From positions 120,680,462 to 120,744,461 of the forward strand of contig NC_035443.2 in assembly GCF_002127325.2 (NCBI RefSeq): a stretch of DNA of 64,000 nt, in the 5' to 3' direction. The translations under genes and the position numbers were made by a program. Below, piece by piece: positions 56,231-64,000 of the stretch. The stretch's first letter is position 1, and every line of letters begins with the position of its first letter. Below the pieces are notes generated by a model that saw only the letters and a program-made list of their open reading frames with translations, did not search any database and was not told the origin of the DNA. The stretch is from Helianthus annuus. Lineage: Eukaryota > Streptophyta > Magnoliopsida > Asterales > Asteraceae.

Positions 56231-58080
56231 TTATTCTTGCCAAGACGGCTCATACGGGCGCTTGCCTTTTTCTCTTGCGCTATATCTTGGTCCGTTGACC
56301 ATATGTGTCTCCAACCATCTGACCTTTTTCTCTCGTCCATCATCATTGCGCTGGATCTGACGTGTCTCTTTGCGCACGTTCTTTACTAAATGGCTTAACT
56401 TCCCACTTTTCAGTGCCTTTTTGATTTCTTGCCTTAAGCTGATACAGTCATCTGTCAGATGCCCCGTATCTTTGTGGAAGTCATAGTGCAGGTTGGGGTC
56501 CTGCCCCTTCTTGTTCGTCATAGGTCTGGGAGCCTTAAAATCATGGTTCTCCGTCATGAGTACCTCTTTGGGCGTCTTTATGAGCGGAGTCCAGTGTTTC
56601 TCTCGGTTGTCGTTCCTGACTGCCTTCCGATAGCTAATGCTATCGATAGTATCTCGCGCGTCTTCTCTGTATCGAGGTCGCTCGTCATAACCGCTGGAAT
56701 GACTAGCTTTCCATCCAAGGTTTTTGCCTTTGTTGCGCCTGTTGTTATCGCGCGATGCTCCTTTTGAAAATTTATCTTCAGTGTAAGAATTCTTGTGACC
56801 GGCCAACGACTCTTCAGTTTGCGCGACTATCTTCGCCGCTTCCATGAGTTTATCCCATTCTTTGGGCATTCCATCTTTTCCCGTGACAGTCCGGATAAGG
56901 CTATCACAGCGAATGGCTTTCTTGAAATGAGCGCGCATGAGTTGTTCGCTTACACCACCGATTTCCAAACACTCCTTATTATAGCGAGTGATGAAATCTT
57001 CTAATCCTTCATTCTCTCATCGCCAAATGTCTGTTACCTCAGCTGTGTCGCGCTGGTAACGTCTTTGCTGACTGAAGTGGTTCACAAACTGTGTTCTGAA
57101 TCGACCCACGACTTGATCTTTCCTGTAGGGAGGCTGTCAAACCAGGCGCGAGCAGCCCCTATAAAAGTTAGGATAAACAAATGGCACCACATAGGCATGG
57201 TCCATCCTCCCATGCAACCAACACTTGCAAAAACTCTAACGTGATCATCAGGATCAGTCAGCCCATTGAACTTTCCGACTGTTGGAGGCAATTTCTCTCT
57301 TGATAGCGGCGCTAGAGCGATCTTTGGGATCAACTTTGAATGTTCTGCAGCTTCAGCTGGTCGATAGGCGAAGCGAAAGTCTCGCTCTGCCTCTTCCCTG
57401 TACCTGTCGTGTTGTCTTAGTTTGTAATATTCATGGTTCCTCTGTAAGCGGTTAAAGACTGAAGACCCCTCGTCATCTTCCCAAGTTGGGTCGTTTGGGT
57501 CTGTGTCATCCCATTCGTTGTTCAAGTTGCGCGGCCCCAGCCGGCTTTGAACTGGGCCTCTTTGGACATGTGGCGGATAGTCATAATAGCTTTCGGTCTC
57601 TCCCCGTGTGTCGCGCATGTCATGCACGCTTAGTCTTCTCGTTGGGGGAGGTCTGTTAGCTCTTCCTTGGATGTTTTGTTGTGGGGGTATCTGGCGCGCC
57701 CCCTGACTCTGGCCCTGAGGCGTAACCAAGGATGGTTCTGCCGTTAAAACTGCTTGCTGTGCGCTCAAAGATTGATACGCCACATTAATTGTGGCAATTT
57801 GCTTGGCGTACCACGAGGCTGGAGTTTCGCCTTCAGGGAGCCCTAGTAGCACTGAAATGTTCTGAGGTGGAGCTGGATTCGAGGGTCCATCACCATTATT
57901 CCTTGGGGTTACCGTCTGAGTGATGCGAGTGATGCTCGCGCGAGGTCCACCAGTGTTGGTTACTTCGATTTCACCGATTTCTTCTACATGCTGGGCTTGG
58001 ACGATTTGATTGTCCTCCCCCAACATTGCATTAGAGTTTGCTCCGAAGCCAAACTCGGGAATGATTCCTTGACCAGCCAT
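56231..58080 (-). pseudogene. gag: Element G gag (two fragments)
   Basis: ATG at 58080. First fragment to 57082: disordered N-terminus, then a Tat-type Gag core (LPPTVGKFNGLTDPDDHV). A one-base loss near 57103 ends it; a further TGA lies near 57018. The second fragment (56968-56231) holds the C-terminal Gag and a knuckle reading YDFHKDTGHLTDDC, where Tyr occupies the position of the first expected Cys. It ends at TAA 56231-56233, probably from CAA, after which protease follows in the same frame. Confidence 0.88.
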
Positions 58081-58143
58081 GATCGAAGGAAAATCAACGA
58101 AAACTCAGAAAAAAAAAAAAGATGAAAGTGTTTTATAGAAAAA

Positions 58144-58157
58144 CCGGTGGGCGCCAA
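58144..58157 (-). promoter_or_regulatory. Primer-binding site of element G (GGCGCC type)
   Basis: TTGGCGCCCACCGG on minus, directly after the LTR end TTCTTCA at 58158. GGCGCC primer sites occur in Tat and Athila elements; I do not assign the tRNA. Confidence 0.78.
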
Positions 58158-58736
58158 TGAAGAAACACGGAACTAATTTATGGGTGGATTAGTTTGGTTT
58201 ATGTTTCTACCATAAAGGTTAATCTTCTTTGGGTTTCTGAGCTCCTTAATGATTGGCTAATCCTGCAAAACAGAACACCGTTAGCTCGTTAAGAGGGGAA
58301 TATGGGGGTTTCCCTCTTAACCAGACTCCGGCGTGAGAATAAGCGACTGTTCTGAGGAGATAATTAAGTATTAAGAGTGGGAGTAGAGGGAATAGATTGT
58401 TTAACCTGTGAACCAAGGTCTCTATTTATAGCCGGAGAGGTGTAAGAGGATGTGGGCTGATGGGCCTTAGGCCGGAAGGCGACAACATAGCGGATATGCT
58501 CCTTGTCTCGTTGGTGTCGACCGTTAATGTCTTCTAGAAGCTCTTCGGTGCTGGCGCACCGTGATTGGAGCCATGTGTCGCTGTTATCGGCCTTGTTGTC
58601 TCTCTGCCATCAGTAGGTGAATGGAGATCGTGGGGCAGGTGTCTCTGCCCTGTGATTGGTGCCACGTAAACGTCCTTTAGTACTTTCTGTCTCCTCCACG
58701 TCAGACGATCGTGGAGCACGATTGATGATACGCCCC
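58158..58736 (-). repeat. 5' LTR of element G (about 579 bp)
   Basis: Inner end TTCTTCA at 58158 is well supported by the adjoining primer site. The outer end is placed at TGGGGCGTATCATC (58736) by the TG rule only. TATA box TATAAATA at plus 58423-58430. Two TGGC(T/A)CCAATCAC boxes, CCAAT-like on minus, lie upstream near 58565 and 58655. Confidence 0.6.
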
Positions 58737-59196
58737 ATACCTTACTTAATTCGATGTGTATAATAAAGTAGGAAAATTTTTGAAAATTTCGGCATGACCT
58801 ATTCAATTAAAACCATTAATAACCTGTTTTACACAAACAAACTTCAACATTTAACATCTTTGACAAAACCCAAGACGGACAAGGTTTACATTGGACACGA
58901 CATGACTACAACTACTAAGTTTTTACCCAACGACAAGGACATCGACATACTACATAAGCTTAAATACATATGACCAAAACTTAACCCATATCAAAATAAT
59001 TTGTGACAGAAGCGTGAGGCGGGCGTAGATCAAGTGTGCACGTTCCAAGCCGTCCATACGCCTAAGTCGAGGATTTACCTACATTCAACAACAAGTTTTA
59101 AAAAGTTAGTCCTATTACTTATTTTGCTTACGATACACTTATTAACCGCATTCGTTTAAATTCATTCATTATCATTATGCATTCGATTTACCCATT
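58737..59196. other. Non-coding sequence between elements G and H
   Basis: AT-rich, no ORF. Its minus strand resembles the inner part of a Tekay-like LTR (for example GTAAATCCTCGACTTAGG). Probably the older LTR into which G and H inserted. Low certainty. Confidence 0.4.
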
Positions 59197-59640
59197 TGTT
59201 GGTGCATAATGTCTAAAGCCTGCGTCTTTGTAAAGTTAGATTAACGTATACGGTCTAGATAGGTTATTTTGTATTAGTTCAGGGGTTGAAAGTGTAATTA
59301 TAAGAAAGTTATGATGCTGGACCACTTTTGTGACATATGTCCACAAAAGCGAACCAGGCTGGATCGCTCATGTGGACATGTCACATGAGCGGTTCACAAA
59401 CTCTATAAATACCCCTGAAGTTGTCTTCATTTGTAACGGTGTCTTGTACTCTACGTCGAACTGCTGACCGTGTGGCAATCGTTATCAAGTGAAGAAAAAG
59501 TGTTTAAAGTGTGAATTCATCTGTTTCTACTCCTTTCTGTTACGTTTACCTTTGTATCATGCTGAAAATGTGTTTCCGCCACATTTTCAGTAAGCACTAG
59601 CTCTGATTGACTCATTCGTGTGGTCAAAACTGATCCTACA
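59197..59640 (+). repeat. 5' LTR of element H (444 bp)
   Basis: TGTTGGTGCATAATGTC...TGATCCTACA. TATAAATA at 59404-59411. Two inverted repeats lie just upstream: 59319-59332 / 59342-59355 (CTTTTGTG / CACAAAAG arms) and 59361-59374 / 59382-59395 (CTCATGTG / CACATGAG arms). Confidence 0.9.
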
Positions 59641-59642
59641 AT

Positions 59643-59655
59643 TGGTATCAGAGCC
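59643..59655 (+). promoter_or_regulatory. Primer-binding site of element H
   Basis: TGGTATCAGAGCC two bases after the LTR; initiator tRNA-Met type. Confidence 0.9.
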
Positions 59656-59831
59656 AGTTGCGAGTTGCTAGATACGAAGTGGTTTTCACGGACTTTTGTA
59701 AATCTGGACTGTTTTAGCGGTTGAAATGGACTGAGATTTGGACAGTAGGTGTGAAACACAGTAATAACAAACCCTTGAAAGTTTCGGATCAAAATACGGA
59801 CTAAAAGTGACTTAAAAACCCTCGTGAAAGT

Positions 59832-60138
59832 TGGATCGCTCTGACGTCATCACTGAACCGCTTTTGTTGGACCGCTCCTAAGTACAATTTTAGTTGGATC
59901 GCTCGTAATTTTCAGTTCTGGATCGCTCCAAATGGCTATCTTAGGTGTTGGATCGCTTTTCTGAACCGCTCATGTGACATCTTCTGAATCGCTCTTTGTG
60001 AAATCATCTGGATCGCTCTTTGTGCAACTTATCTGGATCGCTCTTGGTGCAAATCATCTGGATCGCTCTTTGTGCAACTTATCTGGATCGCTCTTTGTGC
60101 ATTCTTTGGATCGCTTATTCAACTTTTGTAGATCGCTT
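59832..60138 (+). repeat. Leader array of GGATCGCT motifs in element H
   Basis: Fourteen copies, at about 59832, 59855, 59869, 59896, 59920, 59950, 59963, 59986, 60010, 60035, 60060, 60085, 60108 and 60130. Four successive copies (60010 to 60085) are exactly 25 bp apart and share flanking CTTTGTGCAACTTATCT-type sequence, a true tandem repeat. The array ends about 40 bp before the ATG. Confidence 0.9.
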
Positions 60139-60176
60139 ATTCAGACTGTTTGAAAATTTTTCCGTTACAACTGGAA

Positions 60177-63100
60177 ATGGAAAGTCAGGATTTCTATAAC
60201 ATGTTTTCGGGTGTGGGTGCGACTCAAAGTCAAGCAAGTATCATGCAAAATGTCAGTCTAGAAAATGAACTCGGAACGATGCAGAAGCCTCCGAAATTGA
60301 TGAGTTTGGATGAATATTCAGGATGGTCTGAGAGGTTCAAAAATTGGGTGCAGGCAAATCACTTAGAGAGTTGGATAAAAATCGAAAGAGAGTATGTTCC
60401 TCCAGTAGACGGGTTGAATATAAAAAAGACAATTGCCAGTCTGACAGAGGCAGAGCAGGTCGAATTCAAAGCCGAGAAAAAGATGATCAGCATCTTACAA
60501 CAAGCAATAAAAGAAGATATTTTAGTGTTACTACAGCACAAAAATAATTCACAGTCAATATGGCAAGCATTAGAGAAAAAATTCAAAGGCAGCGCGTCAA
60601 TGATTAAAAGTAAAACGGCATTGCTAAAGAAAGAGTTTGACATCTTCACAGGGATTAAGGGTGAATCAACAAAGCAGCTTATCGAGAGGTACTGTCATCT
60701 GGTGTTAGAGATGAGAAGGTTGGACATCGAGAAGACAAATGAAGAGTGGATAGACAAATTGTGTGATGCACTTCCCTATGAGGAATGGGGAACGTACGTG
60801 ATGATGTTGAAAAACAGTTCGGATTTCGTGAATTATAGTTTGAGTGAGTTCATAGAGAAAATTGAAGCTCATGAGTTGGAATTGGTGAAAGTCAAGAAGA
60901 TGAATTCAACGAATATGCCACAGGATGTATCTTTGTATTACAAGAGTAGTCCGGTAGTATCGAATGTTCAGAGTCCGAAAATTCAAACTGGTTTTAGTGC
61001 TGACAACACTTCATCTGTTGTTCCAAATGTCTATCAGTCAAGTCAATCGACTCCTTTTGCCAATTACGAGCCGAATGTCAAAGTCTCAGATCAAAATTCT
61101 CCTCAAAGCTCTACTGGGTCAAATCAACAGACAGTTGTGTCAGGAGTGCAATGTAACATTGCAATTAACATCAAGAATGGAAATGAAATCACCGAAAATG
61201 CAGCCAAGCAGCACATCGCGTTATTGGGTTCAGTTCTGGAAGCATATGAAGGTCTGGTCGCTGGTAGGATCGGAAATCCCGATATGACTAAAGAGGATTA
61301 CGATCAGATCGATCCGGAAGAACTGGAATTGATAGATATTAAGTGGTGTATGGCAAGTTTAGTTCGAAGAGCTCAACGATTTATGGAAATCACAGGTAGA
61401 AACAGTTTATCGGGTCCGGATCAGAAATTAGGGTTCGATAAGACCAAGGTCACCTGTTTTAAATGCAAAGAGAAAGGTCATTTCAAGCGAGAATGTCCGA
61501 ATCGTGAGGTGAAAAATCATGAGAATCCGTTTACCAATGATTATTACAGACAAGCTATATATCATCGCCCGAACCAACAGCCTATAGTTCAGAGACCTCA
61601 GATCGAGAACAAACCTGAGAAGGCGTTGATCGTAAACCAAGATAATGAGAAGGTTGCGTCTGGTTTTAGTTGGGACAAGTATATTCCAGGAAAAGACGAT
61701 CAAGCAATGATGGCTGAAGTTGTGGAGATTACCGAGACGGGTGCTGAACCAGAGGTTTTCGAGAAGGTAGTTACTGAGAATGTTGGTGAAGAAGTTACTA
61801 AAATTGTTGAGTCTGGATCTGAGGTGGTTGATAAAGCAGTTACTGAAGCTGTTGAATCTGTTTCTGAGATCGTGGTTGAAGAGGTTATTGAAGTTGTTGA
61901 TCAGGAGGTTCCGAAGGTCGTTAAAGAAGTTTCTATAGAAGATTCTGCAAAAGCTGAGGAATCTGTATCTGATGTTCTTAGTTTTCAATCTCGATGGGAG
62001 GAATTTGTCTATACTATGAAATCAATTTTACCTCCTAATGTTTTTGGTTCTTTTGCAGATTATTTTGAAGATCCAAGAACCGGAACGTGCCCGAGATTCG
62101 AAGCAGAGAAAGAAGAAGTCGAGGAGATGATTGATGTGTCGAAGGAAATGACTGAAGAAACTCTAAAGGAGATTGCAGATAAAGCACTGATGAGCAAATT
62201 AAAAGAGGTAGATTCAGACATTCAGGAGTCAGTCGATAAAGTGTCAGGTCTAGGAGAGGAATCTGGAGTCTTAGAAGTCAACATGGTCAAGTCGTCTGAG
62301 TTGGAGTCAAATTCTGTTGGTAAAATTGTTTGTGAGAATGAGATTATAGTAGAAAAAGTTTCAATCTCTGATACACCGTGTCAACGTTGTTCACAACCAT
62401 GCACGGAGTGTCTTGAAAAAGACACCATGTATCAGGAACTGAAACAACATGCAGATCTGATGAAGTTTGACTTAGGGCAATTAAAAGAGGCGTACGACAC
62501 ATTGTCTAGGTCAATAAAAATGATCCAAAAAGAAAGTCTTGAAAACGATAAAGCAATCAAGCTGGCACAATCAACTTTATTTGACAAACAAAGAGAAGTA
62601 AACTTTCATTTAGACACAATCGCATCTTTAAGAAAAGAGCTTGAGTTGACTAAAATTGAAAATGATAGAATTGATCAGAAATTGATGAGTTATGTGGCGT
62701 CATCATATGTGTTAGAGCAAATAGTACCACAACAACCACATGCTTCACCTGCCTTTAACAGTGTTCCACCCCCAATGTGGAATCATTATACACAGAAATA
62801 TCCAGATGGGGTGGAAGCTGTATTAAACATCAAACTGAAAACACTTAAGAATGATTTACCTGATAACATTGATATCACGTTTACTGCGTCTGACATTGAC
62901 AACGAATCCCAGGTAATCAAAAATGTTATTGATCAGGTGTTGGACGATGATAGTGAGAAATCTGAGATGGCAAAATCAGTGGAGTCCGGTAGTGAGTCTG
63001 AGGAGGACGGAAACTTTTTAGATCGTTATTTGACAAAAACGGATAAAAGTGTGGATGATGATTCAATTATGGTGGCTTACACTATGATTGGATCTGACAA

Positions 63101-64000
63101 ACTTTACTCCAACACCGAGTTTCCGCTTCAGAATGTTAAATTTGAGAATGTTCAGAAAGTGTTTAAGCTGATTGAGCTGAGCGTAAATGAGTTAAAGAAA
63201 AATGATTTCTTTTCAAAACTAAATAAATCAGTTGGTTCGTCACGTCCTACTAGTCCAGAAAAGGTAGAGGGGGTGGGTAAAAACCAAAACAAGAAAAATC
63301 AGTTAAAAAATAAAGGTCTTGGTTTTGAGAAGAAAATGACTAAGAAGTTGGTGAAGCCAAAAGATAGAATTGATGATGTATTTGTTTGTGGTCCGAGCAC
63401 TGAGACTGAAAAAGAGTATATTTTTAGTCAAAAGGCCGTGGACGATTTCAATGCAGCGCAAAAGCTGAAAGCAGAAACTGTTGGTAGTACATTTGTCGAG
63501 TATGACAAACGTGTATGCTATCGCTGCAATGAAGTCGGCCACATGGCGAAGCAGTGTAAGAAAGTGATCGAAAAACTGGTTGTGGTAAAAGCGGTTAATA
63601 AACAAGTGGTTGAGAAACCGAAGGTTGAAAAACCTAAGGATAAAAACAAATATGTGCCAAAACAGACCATTCAAAAACCTCGACCAAAATCACCGGTCGT
63701 TGCTAAAGATAAACAAGTGATGGTTTCGCCGATCCGAATTCTCAAACGAGGTGAAAAATTGAAGTCGGAGGATAAGCCAGAATCGATTTTCGAAATTGGC
63801 GAGTCTTCTAAGTCCCCCAAGACTTCGAAATTTTACCCTAAAGCAAAAACTTTTGAAAATCAGTCATGGATTGCGAAATCTAAACCATCTGGTGAGATTA
63901 AAAAGATGGAAAATGTGTTGAAAAATGAGTCACAGTCTGTGAAAGATGATGTTGCTGTATTTGAGTCTGAAATTGATCAGTTTTTGTCGGAATTTCCCAA
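60177..64000 (+). CDS. gag: Long Gag-like protein of element H, at least 1274 aa, 3' end outside window
   Basis: ATG at 60177 directly after the leader array; start matches those of C and D (MESQDFYNMF). I find no stop in this frame to the window edge. Domains: UBN2-like Gag (about 40-240), CCHC knuckle from residue 427 (CFKCKEKGHFKREC), Val/Glu-rich repeats (about 510-600), CQRCSQPCTEC, predicted coiled coil (about 750-850), PPPMWNHY, acidic patch, basic Asn/Lys region, second knuckle from residue 1114 (CYRCNEVGHMAKQC), then a Lys/Pro-rich tail. Unlike its two broken relatives it appears intact and could be translated. Role expected: packaging of RNA and assembly of particles. No protease or polymerase motif is present in the visible part. 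Confidence 0.93.
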   Translation, partial: MESQDFYNMFSGVGATQSQASIMQNVSLENELGTMQKPPKLMSLDEYSGWSERFKNWVQANHLESWIKIEREYVPPVDGLNIKKTIASLTEAEQVEFKAEKKMISILQQAIKEDILVLLQHKNNSQSIWQALEKKFKGSASMIKSKTALLKKEFDIFTGIKGESTKQLIERYCHLVLEMRRLDIEKTNEEWIDKLCDALPYEEWGTYVMMLKNSSDFVNYSLSEFIEKIEAHELELVKVKKMNSTNMPQDVSLYYKSSPVVSNVQSPKIQTGFSADNTSSVVPNVYQSSQSTPFANYEPNVKVSDQNSPQSSTGSNQQTVVSGVQCNIAINIKNGNEITENAAKQHIALLGSVLEAYEGLVAGRIGNPDMTKEDYDQIDPEELELIDIKWCMASLVRRAQRFMEITGRNSLSGPDQKLGFDKTKVTCFKCKEKGHFKRECPNREVKNHENPFTNDYYRQAIYHRPNQQPIVQRPQIENKPEKALIVNQDNEKVASGFSWDKYIPGKDDQAMMAEVVEITETGAEPEVFEKVVTENVGEEVTKIVESGSEVVDKAVTEAVESVSEIVVEEVIEVVDQEVPKVVKEVSIEDSAKAEESVSDVLSFQSRWEEFVYTMKSILPPNVFGSFADYFEDPRTGTCPRFEAEKEEVEEMIDVSKEMTEETLKEIADKALMSKLKEVDSDIQESVDKVSGLGEESGVLEVNMVKSSELESNSVGKIVCENEIIVEKVSISDTPCQRCSQPCTECLEKDTMYQELKQHADLMKFDLGQLKEAYDTLSRSIKMIQKESLENDKAIKLAQSTLFDKQREVNFHLDTIASLRKELELTKIENDRIDQKLMSYVASSYVLEQIVPQQPHASPAFNSVPPPMWNHYTQKYPDGVEAVLNIKLKTLKNDLPDNIDITFTASDIDNESQVIKNVIDQVLDDDSEKSEMAKSVESGSESEEDGNFLDRYLTKTDKSVDDDSIMVAYTMIGSDKLYSNTEFPLQNVKFENVQKVFKLIELSVNELKKNDFFSKLNKSVGSSRPTSPEKVEGVGKNQNKKNQLKNKGLGFEKKMTKKLVKPKDRIDDVFVCGPSTETEKEYIFSQKAVDDFNAAQKLKAETVGSTFVEYDKRVCYRCNEVGHMAKQCKKVIEKLVVVKAVNKQVVEKPKVEKPKDKNKYVPKQTIQKPRPKSPVVAKDKQVMVSPIRILKRGEKLKSEDKPESIFEIGESSKSPKTSKFYPKAKTFENQSWIAKSKPSGEIKKMENVLKNESQSVKDDVAVFESEIDQFLSEFP

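Larger units (their letters stand above)
27818..58736 (-). mobile_element. Element G: decayed Tat-like Ty3 element split by element E
   Basis: Minus-strand order: 5' LTR (58736-58158), GGCGCC-type primer site, gag, protease/RT, [element E], rest of RT, RNase H, integrase, spacer, then an antisense ORF on the plus strand. The antisense ORF is cut at 27818 by the Athila-like LTR, so the 3' LTR is missing. Many stops and shifts show an old inactive copy. Lineage is inferred from the primer site, a second RNase H-like segment and the antisense ORF, all known traits of some Tat elements. Confidence 0.85.
59197..64000 (+). mobile_element. Element H: gag-only family LTR element, open at window end
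   Basis: LTR 59197-59640, initiator-Met primer site, leader array of 14 motifs, then one long ORF beyond the window edge. Same family as C and D but clearly diverged. Whether a pol follows outside the window is unknown. Confidence 0.92.

Noticed and set aside
59832..60138. Regularly spaced short repeats resembling a CRISPR array
   Set aside because: The repeat is only 8 bp, spacing varies, the spacers partly repeat, and the array lies in the leader of a plant retroelement beside a gag ORF.
1..64000. tRNA, rRNA, organelle insertion or ordinary host gene
   Set aside because: I searched by eye for tRNA cloverleaf patterns, rRNA-like G+C-rich blocks and multi-exon host genes and found none; the TGGTATCAGAGC matches are primer sites, not tRNA genes.

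Overview
The window is plant nuclear repeat DNA. I see no ordinary host gene, no tRNA or rRNA, and nothing bacterial or organellar. Almost every base can be assigned to LTR retrotransposons, most of them nested in one another. The lineage types (Tekay-like chromoviruses with a chromodomain, a Tat-like Ty3 element with an antisense intron-bearing ORF, Athila-like 3' sequence, and gag-only elements whose Gag resembles the copia UBN2 type) and the TGGTATCAGAGC primer sites fit a large, repeat-rich dicot genome. From memory of similar repeats I would guess Asteraceae; the sequence does not prove this.

Layout. (A) 1-7402, minus: a Tekay-like Ty3 element with one uninterrupted 1542-codon gag-pol ORF (778-5406), a complete 5' LTR (5546-7402) and a 3' LTR cut by the window edge. 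Beyond its 5' LTR lies an exact second copy of its own 3' untranslated end (7403-7740). 7741-8882 is LTR-derived. (Outer Athila-like) 8883-9654, 17143-18281 and the LTR 18282-27817 (plus) look like the 3' part of one older element. It is interrupted by two gag-only elements, C (9655-17142, minus) and D (18851-26528, plus, TSD CGCCC). (G) 27818-58736: a decayed Tat-like Ty3 element on the minus strand, with gag at 58080-56231, protease/RT/RNase H/integrase behind it and an antisense, apparently spliced ORF on the plus strand (27818-30285). (E) 33511-55188, plus: a 21.7-kb Tekay-like element with 3.67-kb LTRs inserted in the RT of G (TSD CGAGG). (F) 40934-48429: a chimeric element inserted at the protease/RT boundary of E (TSD TTTAG). 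(H) 59197 to the window end, plus: a third gag-only element whose ORF (60177 onward) is open for at least 1274 codons and runs off the window.

How the parts relate. Removing F restores the E reading frame, and removing E restores the G reading frame, so the order of insertion is G, then E, then F. A is the youngest by intactness and by identical duplicate sequence. C, D, H and the gag half of F are one family: a very long Gag-like protein with two distant CCHC knuckles, no pol, a 5' leader carrying about 14 copies of GGNYCGCT at roughly 24-bp spacing, and a long 3' region with repeated GGGGGAG tracts. They would need enzymes supplied by another element.

Most unusual signals: (1) a perfect hairpin with a purine-rich tetraloop directly before the polypurine tract in unrelated Ty3 families, with the stem changing and the pairing kept; (2) the leader and U3 motif arrays of the gag-only family; (3) the chimeric element F, with mismatched termini but a clean 5-bp target duplication; (4) the intron-bearing antisense gene of G; (5) four evenly spaced hexaloop mini-hairpins after the pre-gag ORF of E. 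All coordinates and comparisons were made by eye.
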